Positions 20,507-29,761 of a stretch of DNA of 64,000 bases are shown here, piece after piece. Numbering within the stretch: the first letter of the stretch is position 1; each line of letters begins with the position of its first letter. Below the pieces are notes generated by a model that was not told the origin of the DNA, did no database searches, and was given only the letters and a program-made list of their open reading frames with translations. Source of the DNA: an uncultured Acidobacteriota bacterium (lineage in GTDB: Bacteria; Acidobacteriota; Terriglobia; Terriglobales; Acidobacteriaceae); the NCBI GenBank assembly GCA_903873705.1, contig CAIQPK010000090.1, positions 1-64,000 on the forward strand, given 5' to 3'. The position numbers and the translations under genes were made by a program.

Positions 20507-21659
20507 CCGCCAGCGGACGATCATAGGCGAAGCGGCGCTTCAGGCGCAGGAAGGGCTGCTCGTACGCGTGATAACTGATGAGAGCAATAAGTACGGAGGC
20601 GGCGGTAGTCATGATGCCGGTAGCCACTACGACGCTTCCCTTGCCCATGCCATGCGACTGGAAAAAGCTGTGCAGGCGGCCAGCCAGGATAGCGTCTGCG
20701 CTGTAGTGGAAGACGTAGAGGCCGTAACTGTATTTGCCAAAGAAGCGGAGGACGGGGCCGCTGAAGAGGCTTCGGATCAGCGACCGGGGACGAAGTGATG
20801 CGGCAATAAGGCCGGCGGCGCCCAGGTTGACGATGGTGAGGCCGATGGTGGTGAGGTAGAAGCTGCTCTCCCAATCGAAGTTGGCGGAACGCAGGGCTGG
20901 AACGCCGATGAGCACCGCGGCCGCCGCGAAGAGGGGCAAGCCGAAGCGCAGCGCGGCATCATGATAGCGGCTGCGAACAAGCAGCGCGAGAGCAGCGCCG
21001 GCCAGCAGGGCGTCCATGCAGAACGGGGTGGCGTGGTTCTGGGGAAAGCCGTGCGCCAGGGCCAGCGCGGTGCGGAGTCCGAGAGCGATGGCGGCTCCGA
21101 CGATCGTCGCCAGCATGATGCGACGCGGGGCGCGAAGCCAGTAGAGGATTACTGGCCACACGAGATAGAACTGCTCTTCAACGGCGAGCGACCAGAAGTG
21201 ACTGAGGACCGCCCACGGGGCTGGGCCCTTGGGATTAATGATGAAGGGCAGGTTCTGGGTGTAGGTAAGGAAGAGATATTGGCTGCCGTTCCAGTGCATG
21301 GGGAAGAAAGGCGTGAGCACCAGCAGGACGATGAGGACGCCGTAATAGAGGGGGAAGATGCGCAACGCGCGACGGCCGAAAAAACTGCGGAAATAGTGTG
21401 GGTTGTGGAGCGTATCGACCAGAATGCCGGTAATGAGGAAGCCAGAAAGCGCGAAGAACAGGTTGACGCCGACCCAGGTGACGGCCCGCAGCGAGAGTAC
21501 GGCCTGGACAAAGGGGTTCGGTGAGTAGCTGCTTGAGGGGAAGAGATGGCCAAAAAGGACGAGAAGGATCGCGAGACCGCGAATGCCGTCGAGGCTGGGA
21601 ATATGGTGCGCGTAGGGACTGGCCTCGCGCGGTGCAGCCGGACCATCCGATTGGGGCAT
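20496..21659 (-). CDS. Acyltransferase 3 family membrane protein
   Basis: 387 aa from the ATG at 21659; the frame reaches 21731 but the family begins near HHIPSLDGIRGLAILLVLFGH. About ten membrane helices. Conserved AT3 features: the RGLAI..FGH block in helix 1 with its catalytic-type His, FFGRRALRIFPLYY, and SLAVEEQFYLVWPV. These enzymes O-acetylate or succinylate surface glycans or lipids. Its position beside GT-C and polymerase genes suggests modification of an exopolysaccharide or O-antigen. No SGNH domain is fused. The last 11 bp overlap the convergent GT-C gene. Confidence 0.9.
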   Translation of the reverse strand: MPQSDGPAAPREASPYAHHIPSLDGIRGLAILLVLFGHLFPSSSYSPNPFVQAVLSLRAVTWVGVNLFFALSGFLITGILVDTLHNPHYFRSFFGRRALRIFPLYYGVLIVLLVLTPFFPMHWNGSQYLFLTYTQNLPFIINPKGPAPWAVLSHFWSLAVEEQFYLVWPVILYWLRAPRRIMLATIVGAAIALGLRTALALAHGFPQNHATPFCMDALLAGAALALLVRSRYHDAALRFGLPLFAAAAVLIGVPALRSANFDWESSFYLTTIGLTIVNLGAAGLIAASLRPRSLIRSLFSGPVLRFFGKYSYGLYVFHYSADAILAGRLHSFFQSHGMGKGSVVVATGIMTTAASVLIALISYHAYEQPFLRLKRRFAYDRPLAAKA

Positions 21660-21874
21660 GGGCAATAGGTTCACGATAACAGGCCGTGGGTAGGAGGAGC
21701 GGTGTGTCGGCCAGGTGACAGGAAGGAACATCCGGCGGCACCCCTCTGATACATTGGAGTGAAAATCCCCTGGGACGTGTGATGATGGTGCCGGGCAAGC
21801 TCTGTGTTTAGAGCATGTTCCCCGGCCCGGCTTGAAGGCTCGTACGGACGTGGCGAGCCTGCGGAGAACGAAAC

Positions 21875-22348
21875 GTGTCGTTCGGAACTGAGCTTCGAGA
21901 GGAACGGGAAAGACGCGGCGTAGGGCTGTCGGCCATCGCGGAACATACCAAGGTTGCGGAGCGTTATCTGCGCGCCATGGAAGAAGATGCGCATGAAAAG
22001 CTGCCCGGCGGCATCTTCAACCGCGGGATTGTGCGCGGGTATTGCCAGCAACTGGCGCTCGACGAAAGCGAGTGGCTGCAGCGATTTTCAGCGGCGGTAG
22101 AATCCGGCGCTGAGCCGGACTGGAACGCATTCGCCGAAAGCGTGCGGCAAAACCGGGCGAGGGCGGGGGCGTGCCGGCGGAAGTGGTGGGGTGTAGCGGC
22201 GATGGCGGTGGTGCTGGTCGTGCTGGGATGGGCGGCGTGGCATTTCATGCTGAAAACGCGGTTGACCGCGCGGAAAACGATTGCACCGGTGGTGGGTGCG
22301 AAGGCCTGTGGGTTGCCCGCAATGGGTCCTGGGACAGCAAGGGTATAA
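21875..22348 (+). CDS. RodZ-like HTH protein with one membrane helix
   Basis: 157 aa from GTG 21875 (GGAG 9 nt upstream). Residues 1-75 form the Cro/CI-type HTH of RodZ (FGTELREERERRGVGLSAIAE, ERYLRAMEEDAHEKLPGGIFNRGIVRGYC). A single membrane helix lies at about 104-125, followed by only about 30 residues. Full RodZ links MreB to the cell wall and carries a periplasmic DUF4115 domain, which is absent here, so this is a short RodZ-like form. The cytoplasmic HTH plus anchor suggests cytoskeletal or regulatory function. It lies 225 bp before the TonB-dependent receptor gene. Confidence 0.8.
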   Translation: MSFGTELREERERRGVGLSAIAEHTKVAERYLRAMEEDAHEKLPGGIFNRGIVRGYCQQLALDESEWLQRFSAAVESGAEPDWNAFAESVRQNRARAGACRRKWWGVAAMAVVLVVLGWAAWHFMLKTRLTARKTIAPVVGAKACGLPAMGPGTARV

Positions 22349-22572
22349 GAAAACTGCCCCGGAGGGCCCCGGATTGGGGCATAATTAACCTTCTCTTTAC
22401 GGAATCTGTTTCTCCGCTACCGAGCGTGACTTATTACGTCGCCAGACGACGCTGAGCCGGCCGGGAGGGCGCGAACAGAGGTTGAGAAATCAGCCCGGAG
22501 ACCCGCAGCAAGCCGGGCCCGAGGCACTGAACTTCCACACATAACACCCATGCACTTTTTGGAGGCAACACC

Positions 22573-25500
22573 ATGACACGACGTTTAATCTGGATGAGGA
22601 TCGTGCTTTGTACGCTCTTGCTGGCGACGATGACTATCGCCAAGGCGCAGGATGCGAGCAGCGGCAGCATCAGCGGCACTATCACTGACTCCTCAGGGGC
22701 AGTTGTCCGCGGGGCGACCGTCACGGTTACCAACACCGACCGTAACCACGTGGAACGAACGACGACCACCAACGGTACAGGCTTCTACACGGCCACGGGT
22801 CTGCCGCTGGGTCACTACAGTGTGCAAATCACCAGCAATGGCTTTGCCGGCAGCACGGTGACCGACATTGAGCTCCACGTGAACGATTCCCTTACGCTGA
22901 ATCGCGCACTCGCAGCGGGCGGAGGCACGGAATCGGTGACGGTTACAGCCGACCAGCTTGGCGTCAATCTTCAGGACGCGACCTCGTCCGGCCTGATCAA
23001 CTCCGAACAGATTGACGAAATGCCGCTCGCCAGCCGCAACTACGAGAGCCTGATGAACCTGCAGCCCGGCGTTGCCTACGGTGGCGCCAGCGACGCGAAC
23101 CTGGTCCGCGGACCTTCGGGCATCGGTGGCGCTTCGAGTACGGTCAACTTCTCGGTCAACGGCGGCCGCAACACCTCCAACAACTGGACCATTGACGGCG
23201 CTGACAACGTAGACCGCGGCGCCAACTTGACGCTCTACGTTTACCCCAGCCCCGACGCCATTGCCGAGTTCAAGACACTGCGCGGACAGTACAGCGCCCA
23301 GTTCGGACGCAACGCCAGCGGTCAGATCGATGTCGTCACCAAATCCGGCACGGACAAACTTCACGGCAGCGCGTACGAGTACGTCCGCAACGACGCCTTC
23401 GACGCCAATGGCTTTGCCAATGACTTCCTTGGCGCCAAAAAGACCCCGTATCGCTATAACGTCTTCGGTTTCTCGGTCGGCGGCCCGGTGTGGATCCCAA
23501 AGGTCTATAACGGCAAGGACAAGACGTTTTTCTTTGTCTCCGAAGAGTGGCAGCGTGAAATTGTTTACGCCGCCCAGACTGCCGCCCTGGTTCCGCAAGC
23601 TTCGGAGCGGGCAGGCGACTTCACGCAGTCTGGTCAGAAGATCGGCGGCGTATGGCAACTCGCTCCGGTAACCGTCTGCACCGCTTACACCACCAACCCA
23701 GCGACGCAGGTGAACACCTGTACGGCGACGGGCACAAAGGTGACCAACCTCTCTGCCACGGCCCAGCAGTATCTCAAGGACCTCTACGCCAATGTCCCGG
23801 TGCCCGATACCGCGTATGACATCGCGCACAATCTCGATCCACACACCATCCTGTCCAACTTCAAGAACACCTTCAACAATAACGATACGGTTGTGCGCAT
23901 CGACCAGAACCTTGGGCAGAGGGTGAACATCTTCTATCGGTACGTACACGACACGTTCCCGGAAGTACTGCAGCAGGGTCAATTCACGACCGTGCCGATT
24001 CCGGGCGCGAATACCGCCACCGTCGTCAACCCGGGCACGCAACATCTGGCCAAGGGTACCGTCACCATCAATCCGACGCTCCAGCTGACTGCCGGCTACG
24101 CGTTTTCCAACGGCAACATCGTATCCACGCCCTCTGGCTTCCTGGGATCGGCGCAGTCGCCGGACATCAAGCCGAGCCTGGTGTTCCCCAACACCGTCGG
24201 CGTGATCCCGACCGTCACGGTAGCCGGCATGACCAATCTCGCCGGGTCTATCGCCTACGTCGACCATGGCACCAACCACCAGGGCTTTGGCGACGTGACC
24301 AAGGTCTTCCGCAACCACACGTTCCATGTCGGCTTCAGCTACAACCACTATCAGAAGCTGGAGAACAACACGACGGGAACGCAGGGTGCGTTCTCTTTCG
24401 CGGCGGACACCGGTTTCGCGAACGTCCCCGTCAACTCCAACGCCGGCGCAAACGAAGCGCAGGGCTTCGCCAACTTCCTGACCGGCAATGCGAACGGTGG
24501 CTTCAGCCAGCTTTCGCGTGACCCGATCACCGACATCAAGATGGCGCTGTACGAAGGCTACGCACAGGACGACTGGAAGTTGAACCCCCGCCTTACGTTG
24601 AACCTGGGTGTGCGCTACGCCTACTACGGTCAACCCTGGGATGCGAATCTCCTGCTCAGCAACTTCGATCCGGGCAAGTATGACGCCACCAAGGCACCGA
24701 CCATCTCCACCACCGGCCTGATCTGCCTGACCGGAACCTGCTCGCAGGCCGGCAGCAATGTGGGCCTTGCCACCACGCCCAACGCTAACGCGGATTACGC
24801 CGGCATCAACTACATCAACGGCCTCATCTACAACGGTCCTTCGGCAGCTAACAACAACCAGGCGTCACAGTTCGGCAACAAGGTTGGCGCCTCTCAAAAG
24901 GGCAATTTTGCTCCCCGCTTCGGATTTGCCTTCGATGTCTTCGGCAATGGCAAGACCGCGCTTCGTGGTGGTTATGGCTGGGCCTATGACAGCATGCCCG
25001 TCAGCTTCTACGAGACGACGGTTTTCAACAATCCGCCGGCCGTAGCCACCTACTCGGTTGGTCAAACGTCGTTCGACAGCCCCGCAGGCGGCGCGACTAC
25101 CGGCGTCTCCACCACCCCGGGTCGCGTGCAGGCCATTCCGCTCAACTTCCAGCAGCCTTACGTGCAGCAGTATTCGCTCGACCTGCAACAGCAGATCTCC
25201 CCGAAGACCATGCTGGATATTGGTTTCTTCGGCGATCACGGCACGCACCTGATGGGCGCGCTCAACCTGAACCAGCCTGCACCTGGCGCCTGGGTCGGCA
25301 AGATCAACCCGAACAACTCGGGCGGCTCCTGCAACGACCCCGACACCGGCGCGCAGTCCTGGCTAAGCACCACGTGCGACCGTGCGCTGAACCAGATCAA
25401 GCCTTACCTTGGCTACTTCTCGGTGGATTCGCTGCGGCCGATCTTCAGCTCCAACTACAACTCGCTGCAGGTGAAGTTCACAAAGAAGTTCTCGGGCAAA

Positions 25501-26262
25501 ACCTACATCGACGCCAACTACACGTGGTCGCGTGACCTGACCAACGCTCAGGCCGATTACTCCGGCTTTGCGCAGGACATTTACCACCTGAACAACGAGT
25601 ACGGCCGCGCGGCCGACGATCGCAACAATGTACTGACCATGGACGCTGTGTACGAACTGCCCTGGTACAAGGACCAGAAGAACCTGCTGGGCCGCGTCGT
25701 TGGCGGATGGGAAGTCTCGGGCATTTTCGCGGTCAACTCCGGTCTTCCGCTGACGGTTTCCGCCAGCCAGGCGACCACCACAAACTACAACCTGCCCGCC
25801 GGCACGACCAGCGTCTTCAATGGCCGTACCAACACCGGCTACGTCACCGACAACGCGGGTCTCAGCGTCTTCGGCAACACCAGCGCCGGTCTCCGCCTGA
25901 ACCAACTCGGTGACCCCAACAACGGCTACGGAACGCCGATCCACAACAAGGGATACAACGCCCTGTGGTTCTACACCGGCGCCTTCGCAGCAGCGCCGCC
26001 GAGCCAGACCAGCCAGGCTCCGACGGCGAAACGCGGTACGATTCAGGGACCCGGCTTCAACCGCCTGGACCTGGCCATCCACCGCAACTTCCGCATCTAC
26101 GATCGGCTGAACTTCCAGTTGCGCATGGAAGCCTTCAACGCACTAAACCACACCAACGTTCAGACCATCGCAGTGGCTTCCGGTGGCGGCAGCACGTTCG
26201 GTGAAGTTACCGGCTATCGCGATGCCCGCATTGTGCAGTTCGCTGGCCGTCTCACCTTCTAA
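22573..26262 (+). CDS. TonB-dependent outer-membrane receptor, Oar/SusC-like
   Basis: 1229 aa. A Sec signal ends near IAKAQ (residue 26). A carboxypeptidase-regulatory-like beta-sandwich (about 30-115: GSISGTITDSSGAVVRGATV) precedes the plug (about 120-250, with the block INSEQIDEMPLASRNYESLM and NNWTIDGADNVDRG). A very large barrel follows and ends RIVQFAGRLTF, with the aromatic final residue needed for outer-membrane assembly. This is the Oar-like group expanded in Acidobacteria, thought to import oligosaccharides or peptides. No SusD-like lipoprotein or sugar-hydrolase gene is adjacent, so the substrate is unknown. ATG follows TTTTTGGAGGC. A strong terminator follows. Confidence 0.95.
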   Translation: MTRRLIWMRIVLCTLLLATMTIAKAQDASSGSISGTITDSSGAVVRGATVTVTNTDRNHVERTTTTNGTGFYTATGLPLGHYSVQITSNGFAGSTVTDIELHVNDSLTLNRALAAGGGTESVTVTADQLGVNLQDATSSGLINSEQIDEMPLASRNYESLMNLQPGVAYGGASDANLVRGPSGIGGASSTVNFSVNGGRNTSNNWTIDGADNVDRGANLTLYVYPSPDAIAEFKTLRGQYSAQFGRNASGQIDVVTKSGTDKLHGSAYEYVRNDAFDANGFANDFLGAKKTPYRYNVFGFSVGGPVWIPKVYNGKDKTFFFVSEEWQREIVYAAQTAALVPQASERAGDFTQSGQKIGGVWQLAPVTVCTAYTTNPATQVNTCTATGTKVTNLSATAQQYLKDLYANVPVPDTAYDIAHNLDPHTILSNFKNTFNNNDTVVRIDQNLGQRVNIFYRYVHDTFPEVLQQGQFTTVPIPGANTATVVNPGTQHLAKGTVTINPTLQLTAGYAFSNGNIVSTPSGFLGSAQSPDIKPSLVFPNTVGVIPTVTVAGMTNLAGSIAYVDHGTNHQGFGDVTKVFRNHTFHVGFSYNHYQKLENNTTGTQGAFSFAADTGFANVPVNSNAGANEAQGFANFLTGNANGGFSQLSRDPITDIKMALYEGYAQDDWKLNPRLTLNLGVRYAYYGQPWDANLLLSNFDPGKYDATKAPTISTTGLICLTGTCSQAGSNVGLATTPNANADYAGINYINGLIYNGPSAANNNQASQFGNKVGASQKGNFAPRFGFAFDVFGNGKTALRGGYGWAYDSMPVSFYETTVFNNPPAVATYSVGQTSFDSPAGGATTGVSTTPGRVQAIPLNFQQPYVQQYSLDLQQQISPKTMLDIGFFGDHGTHLMGALNLNQPAPGAWVGKINPNNSGGSCNDPDTGAQSWLSTTCDRALNQIKPYLGYFSVDSLRPIFSSNYNSLQVKFTKKFSGKTYIDANYTWSRDLTNAQADYSGFAQDIYHLNNEYGRAADDRNNVLTMDAVYELPWYKDQKNLLGRVVGGWEVSGIFAVNSGLPLTVSASQATTTNYNLPAGTTSVFNGRTNTGYVTDNAGLSVFGNTSAGLRLNQLGDPNNGYGTPIHNKGYNALWFYTGAFAAAPPSQTSQAPTAKRGTIQGPGFNRLDLAIHRNFRIYDRLNFQLRMEAFNALNHTNVQTIAVASGGGSTFGEVTGYRDARIVQFAGRLTF

Positions 26263-26277
26263 CGCATTACTAACCAG

Positions 26278-26305
26278 AACGGCGTCCGCTTCGGCGGGCG
26301 CCGTT
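26278..26305 (+). terminator. Terminator after the TonB-dependent receptor
   Basis: 12-bp stem (26278-26289 / 26294-26305, one mismatch) closed by a TTCG tetraloop and ending in a T run. It lies 16 bp after the stop. Confidence 0.88.
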
Positions 26306-26603
26306 TTGCGTTTGGCTGTGCCGTTCAGTGCGGTGGGTTACCGTTCGGCGTGGGATTGTGGCGGCTGGGTGTGGACTCGATATCCGCAGACGGGGTGAGG
26401 GGTAGAATAAAGAGGTTCCGCAAATCCGATTCCCATCGGCTGTGGAGCGACCGGAGCTGGCCAAATCTGCTCGCCTGATTGTGAGGCTTGCGTGTGCGGC
26501 GGCAGGGCCGGTCGTCGGGTCCTTTGGGCTGGCTTACGATGGGCATTTCGCCTGTCCGCTTGCCAGCGAGGATGTCCGGCTATCTCATTCAGGAGTTTCA
26601 GCA
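26306..26603 (+). promoter_or_regulatory. metK promoter and long structured leader
   Basis: A TAGAAT at 26403-26408 is a possible -10 box. The 190 bp after it are GC-rich and contain short hairpins: ccgat/atcgg around 26428-26441 and a longer gctggc/gccagc helix around 26530-26570. The SAM-I box consensus is not visible. The frame stays open from 26442 into metK, but no alternative start is supported. Confidence 0.45.
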
Positions 26604-27797
26604 TTGTCTACCACCGACCGTTTCCTCTTTACCAGTGAGTCCGTGACCGAGGGTCATCCCGACAAGATCGCCGACCAGATTTCCGATGCCATTCTCGATG
26701 CCTGCCTGGCGCAGGACCCGACCAGCCGCGTGGCGTGCGAGACGCTGACCTGCACCGGCCTCGTCGTGGTAGCCGGTGAGATTACGACCAAGGCGTATGT
26801 CGACTTTCAGACCGTGGTGCGCGAGACGGTTCGCGCGATCGGGTATGACGACGCGAAGAAGGGTTTTGACTGCGATACGTGCGGCGTGATCTCGACGATC
26901 AACCGGCAGTCGCCTGACATTGCGCAGGGCGTGGACACCGGCGGCGCCGGCGACCAGGGCATGATGTTCGGCTATGCCACCAACGAGACGCCGGAGTATA
27001 TGCCGACGCCGATCTCGCTGGCCCACAAGCTGGCGTTCAAGCTGAGCGAGGTCCGCAAGAGCGGCCTCATGGATTATCTGCGGCCCGATGGCAAGAGCCA
27101 GGTGACGGTGGAGTATGACGCCAACCACAAACCGGTGCGGGTGGATGCGGTGGTCATTTCGACGCAGCATGCCGAGTTCAGCGACCGCGACAAGAACAGC
27201 ACGCTGACCAACGAGAAGCTGCATGCCGACATCATGGAGAACGTGATCCAGGCCGTGATTCCCGCGGAACTGTTGGATGCGGACACGAAGTATCACATCA
27301 ATCCGACCGGGCGCTTCGTTATCGGCGGGCCGATGGGTGACTCCGGCCTGACCGGGCGCAAGATCATCGTCGACACGTATGGCGGCATGGGCCGGCATGG
27401 TGGCGGCGCGTTCTCGGGTAAGGACTCGACCAAGGTGGACCGCTCGGCTGCTTACGTAGCGCGGTACATTGCGAAGAACATCGTCGCTGCGGGCCTGGCG
27501 GATCGCGTGGAAGTGCAGCTGGCTTACGCGATCGGCGTGGCCGATCCGGTGAGCGTTCGCATTGATACGTTCGGGACCGGCAAGGTGAGCGAGGCTCGGC
27601 TGATCGAGCTGGTGCGCGAGAACTTCAAGCTGACGCCCAAGGGCATCATCGAAAGCCTCGATCTGCGCCGTCCGGTGTTCAAGCAGACCGCCGCTTACGG
27701 GCACTTCGGGCGGACGGGCGACGCGTTTACGTGGGAGAAGACGGACAAGGCTGAAGCGCTGAAGGCAGGCGCAGCGGCGGAGTTGGCCGCGAAGTAG
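26604..27797 (+). CDS. metK: S-adenosylmethionine synthetase
   Basis: 397 aa starting at TTG 26604, fixed by AGGAG 8 nt upstream and by the conserved N-terminus [20 protein letters not shown]. MetK makes SAM from methionine and ATP. Conserved motifs: [17 protein letters not shown] (ATP/Mg), the [11 protein letters not shown] hexapeptide region (GAGDQG), and the P-loop-like [19 protein letters not shown]. Length is normal. With ahcY at 33504 the window covers two steps of the SAM cycle, but in separate transcription units. It converges with osmC at a shared terminator. Confidence 0.97.
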   Translation: MSTTDRFLFTSESVTEGHPDKIADQISDAILDACLAQDPTSRVACETLTCTGLVVVAGEITTKAYVDFQTVVRETVRAIGYDDAKKGFDCDTCGVISTINRQSPDIAQGVDTGGAGDQGMMFGYATNETPEYMPTPISLAHKLAFKLSEVRKSGLMDYLRPDGKSQVTVEYDANHKPVRVDAVVISTQHAEFSDRDKNSTLTNEKLHADIMENVIQAVIPAELLDADTKYHINPTGRFVIGGPMGDSGLTGRKIIVDTYGGMGRHGGGAFSGKDSTKVDRSAAYVARYIAKNIVAAGLADRVEVQLAYAIGVADPVSVRIDTFGTGKVSEARLIELVRENFKLTPKGIIESLDLRRPVFKQTAAYGHFGRTGDAFTWEKTDKAEALKAGAAAELAAK

Positions 27798-27813
27798 ATC
27801 GGATGGAAGCATG

Positions 27814-27851
27814 AACAGCGCGGGCGAGCCAGACGGCTCGCCCGCGCTGTT
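27814..27851. terminator. Bidirectional terminator between metK and osmC
   Basis: Perfect 17-bp inverted repeat (27814-27830 / 27835-27851) with loop agac. It lies between the metK stop and the convergent OsmC stop at 27853, with T residues on the plus side. Confidence 0.92.
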
Positions 27852-27852
27852 T

Positions 27853-28272
27853 TCAGGCAGCCACGAGTTCGGGCGAAGGCTGCGACACGATCTCCGTCGT
27901 TATAACAGGAGGATGCGTGAGGGTGTTGTGCAGGATGCACCGGGCTACGCTCTGCCCCAGGCTCAGTTGTTGGGTTTCGTTCAATGCGGCGGGTGACGCG
28001 ACGCGCAGGACAATCTCGCCCAGGCGCGCTGGACTCTTCAGCTTTTCGGCGAGGGCTTCCACCGTGGTTCCGTCAAAGGGCAGGTTATGGCGCTTGAGAT
28101 GCGCGACCGCGTAGAAGGCGGCGCAGGCTCCAAGTGCACCGAGAAAAATCTCCGGCGGTGTCATGGCCTCGTCGTACCCGCCGGAATCCTGCGGCTGATC
28201 GCAGTAAAGGGTGTGGCCGCGCGATTCGATGGAAAACTGCACGTCGCCCAGGTGTTTCACTTTGATGTTCAT
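27853..28272 (-). CDS. OsmC family peroxiredoxin
   Basis: 139 aa. OsmC/Ohr proteins reduce organic hydroperoxides with two Cys residues. The peroxidatic Cys is in GALGACAAFYAVAHLKR and the second in SVARCILHNTLTHPPV. The N-terminal strand region includes SIESRGHTLYCDQPQDSGGYDEAMTPPEIFLGAL, family-typical. It is the last gene of a three-gene operon: its ATG overlaps the stop of the sigma factor gene by 4 bp. OsmC-type rather than Ohr, since the Ohr-specific N-terminal motif is missing. Confidence 0.9.
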   Translation of the reverse strand: MNIKVKHLGDVQFSIESRGHTLYCDQPQDSGGYDEAMTPPEIFLGALGACAAFYAVAHLKRHNLPFDGTTVEALAEKLKSPARLGEIVLRVASPAALNETQQLSLGQSVARCILHNTLTHPPVITTEIVSQPSPELVAA

Positions 28273-28820
28273 CGCTGCTTCCTTTCGAGAACGACAGCTG
28301 ATCCGAAGACGCCATCGAGTTGCGTGCGGAGTTGCTTCCGCGCGCGGTGGAGGCGAGACTTCATCGCCGCCACGGTGATGCCGAGCGTGGCCGCGACCTC
28401 GTCGCCGCTCTGCTCGTCGAGGTCGCGGAGGGTGTAAACGTCGCGCAAGTCAGCTGGCAGCGCGTCGATCGCGCTGCGCACCGCTGCGCGCATTTCATTG
28501 GCGAGGAGTTGATCCTCCGGGCTTTCAGCGTCGGCGCGCTCAGGCTCGAAGCCCTCCGCCTGGAGCTGGTCCAGTGACAGCGCTTCGTGGATGCGTTGCT
28601 GAGAGCGGAGATGGAAGCATAACCGGCGTGCGATTTGAGCCAGCCAGGCACCGAATGCAGCGCGCTCCCGCAGCGTGTCCATGCCGCGATAGGCGGCCAG
28701 GAGGGCGTCGGTAAGCACGTCTTCCGCGTCCTCGCGGTTACCGCACAGGCGCAGCATTTGGCGATAAACGTGATCGCGGCTCTCCGTAGCCAGGCCTTCG
28801 AACTCGGACGGGGTCGTCAT
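28269..28820 (-). CDS. ECF-type RNA polymerase sigma factor
   Basis: 183 aa from the ATG at 28820 (the longer frame is the rhodanese gene in another frame). Sigma region 2 covers about 10-75 (MLRLCGNREDAEDVLTDALLAAYRG, LRERAAFGAWLAQIARRLC) and region 4 about 125-175 (AIDALPADLRDVYTLRDLD, GDEVAATLGITVAAMKSRLHR). It has no SnoaL-like tail. Start and stop overlap both neighbours by 4 bp (ATGA), so all three are translationally coupled. No anti-sigma factor lies in the operon, so activity may be set by expression level or by an unlinked partner. Confidence 0.92.
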   Translation of the reverse strand: MTTPSEFEGLATESRDHVYRQMLRLCGNREDAEDVLTDALLAAYRGMDTLRERAAFGAWLAQIARRLCFHLRSQQRIHEALSLDQLQAEGFEPERADAESPEDQLLANEMRAAVRSAIDALPADLRDVYTLRDLDEQSGDEVAATLGITVAAMKSRLHRARKQLRTQLDGVFGSAVVLERKQR

Positions 28821-29359
28821 TGTCCGGCAAACGCCTCGACGGCACTCTGGGTCCGATTCCACGGCATTCTGGCCATGAGCCGGCCCATCATGCAGATGTC
28901 CGTAGCTCCGGCAAAGGTAAGGCCGGCGCCGACGAAACCTGTCAACCCCAGCCACCCGCGACCCCACACTGCCACAGCGATGGTGCCCGTTAGAACCAGC
29001 AGCCCTGCGCCAAAACGCACCTGGCGCTCCAGCGACCACGACGTCGCGGTCGTGCGCGAGACCGGCAAACCTTCGCGACGCCACTGGGCCAGTCCGCCGG
29101 TAAGTACGCTGGCCTTTACGCCGTGGCGAGCCAGGCGCTCATGAGCCAGCGCGGCGCGGGTGCCGCTCTGGCATAGCAGCGCGATTGGCTTCACGGTCCC
29201 CCTCAGCATCGGAGCCGCTGACTCGATCTGCTCCAGAGGCAGGTGCACCGATCCGGGAAGGGTACCGGCTGCGTGCTCGGAGGCAGATCGCACGTCAATG
29301 ACCATCCAGTCGCCCTGCAGCACCTGCCGGGGTAATACGTCTGCTTCGACTCGATTCAT
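28817..29359 (-). CDS. Rhodanese domain protein with DUF2892 membrane tail
   Basis: 180 aa. Residues 1-105 are a rhodanese domain with the active-site Cys in LLCQSGTRAALAHERL and the end GGLAQWRREGLPV. Residues 110-175 form the DUF2892 membrane hairpin (SLERQVRFGAGLLVLTG, GATDICMMGRLMARMPWN), as in YgaP of E. coli, an inner-membrane sulfurtransferase. It heads the operon with a sigma factor and OsmC. Together these suggest handling of reactive sulfur species or hydroperoxides. An upstream GGAATCC (29406-29400 on the minus strand) resembles an ECF -35 element, but no matching -10 is clear. Confidence 0.92.
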   Translation of the reverse strand: MNRVEADVLPRQVLQGDWMVIDVRSASEHAAGTLPGSVHLPLEQIESAAPMLRGTVKPIALLCQSGTRAALAHERLARHGVKASVLTGGLAQWRREGLPVSRTTATSWSLERQVRFGAGLLVLTGTIAVAVWGRGWLGLTGFVGAGLTFAGATDICMMGRLMARMPWNRTQSAVEAFAGQ

Positions 29360-29761
29360 CTTTGCCCTCTAACTACCAAGAGGATGGTTCGGCGCAAAAG
29401 GATTCCGGTGAAGGCAATTAATACCGTTCACCGCGAAGTTTGAAGCCATGAACTCCCGGGAGCTGCTTCCAGTATCCGCCTAACTCAAGCGATCAGCGGC
29501 CCTGTTGCCTTGTCGGGAAAGGGCTATTTGGGTTGACGGCGGTGACGAGAGCAAGGGCAATGCACGTTCGCCGGCCGCGAAACCAGCGTTACTTCCACGG
29601 ACGTGAAACTATGGAGTAGAGATTGCGCGGACTCTTGAGTTCACGCTGTTGCTTTAGAAGTGGTGCAGGATACAGCCAAGGTCTTGATTTACGCATCTTT
29701 TTACAGGTGCGGCGAATGTTCGCAGACACAAAATAGCGGCGTTCCGCTGAGGTGGTTTTCT
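29360..29761. other. 400-bp intergenic region
   Basis: Between the divergent rhodanese operon and the transglutaminase-like gene. No gene is supported. It holds both promoters. The plus-strand frame from 29660 is open into the next gene but its N-terminus does not look like the family. Confidence 0.45.

Noticed and set aside
22693-24633. 646-codon minus-strand ORF opposite the TonB-dependent receptor
   Set aside because: Its long openness follows from codon bias of the receptor. It has no domain and no ribosome site.
26442-26603. In-frame N-terminal extension of metK
   Set aside because: MetK alignments start at STTDRF, and AGGAG is placed for the TTG at 26604. The upstream open frame is probably chance in GC-rich DNA.
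26306-26603. SAM-I riboswitch upstream of metK
   Set aside because: The conserved SAM-I box sequences and the four-way junction cannot be laid out on this leader.
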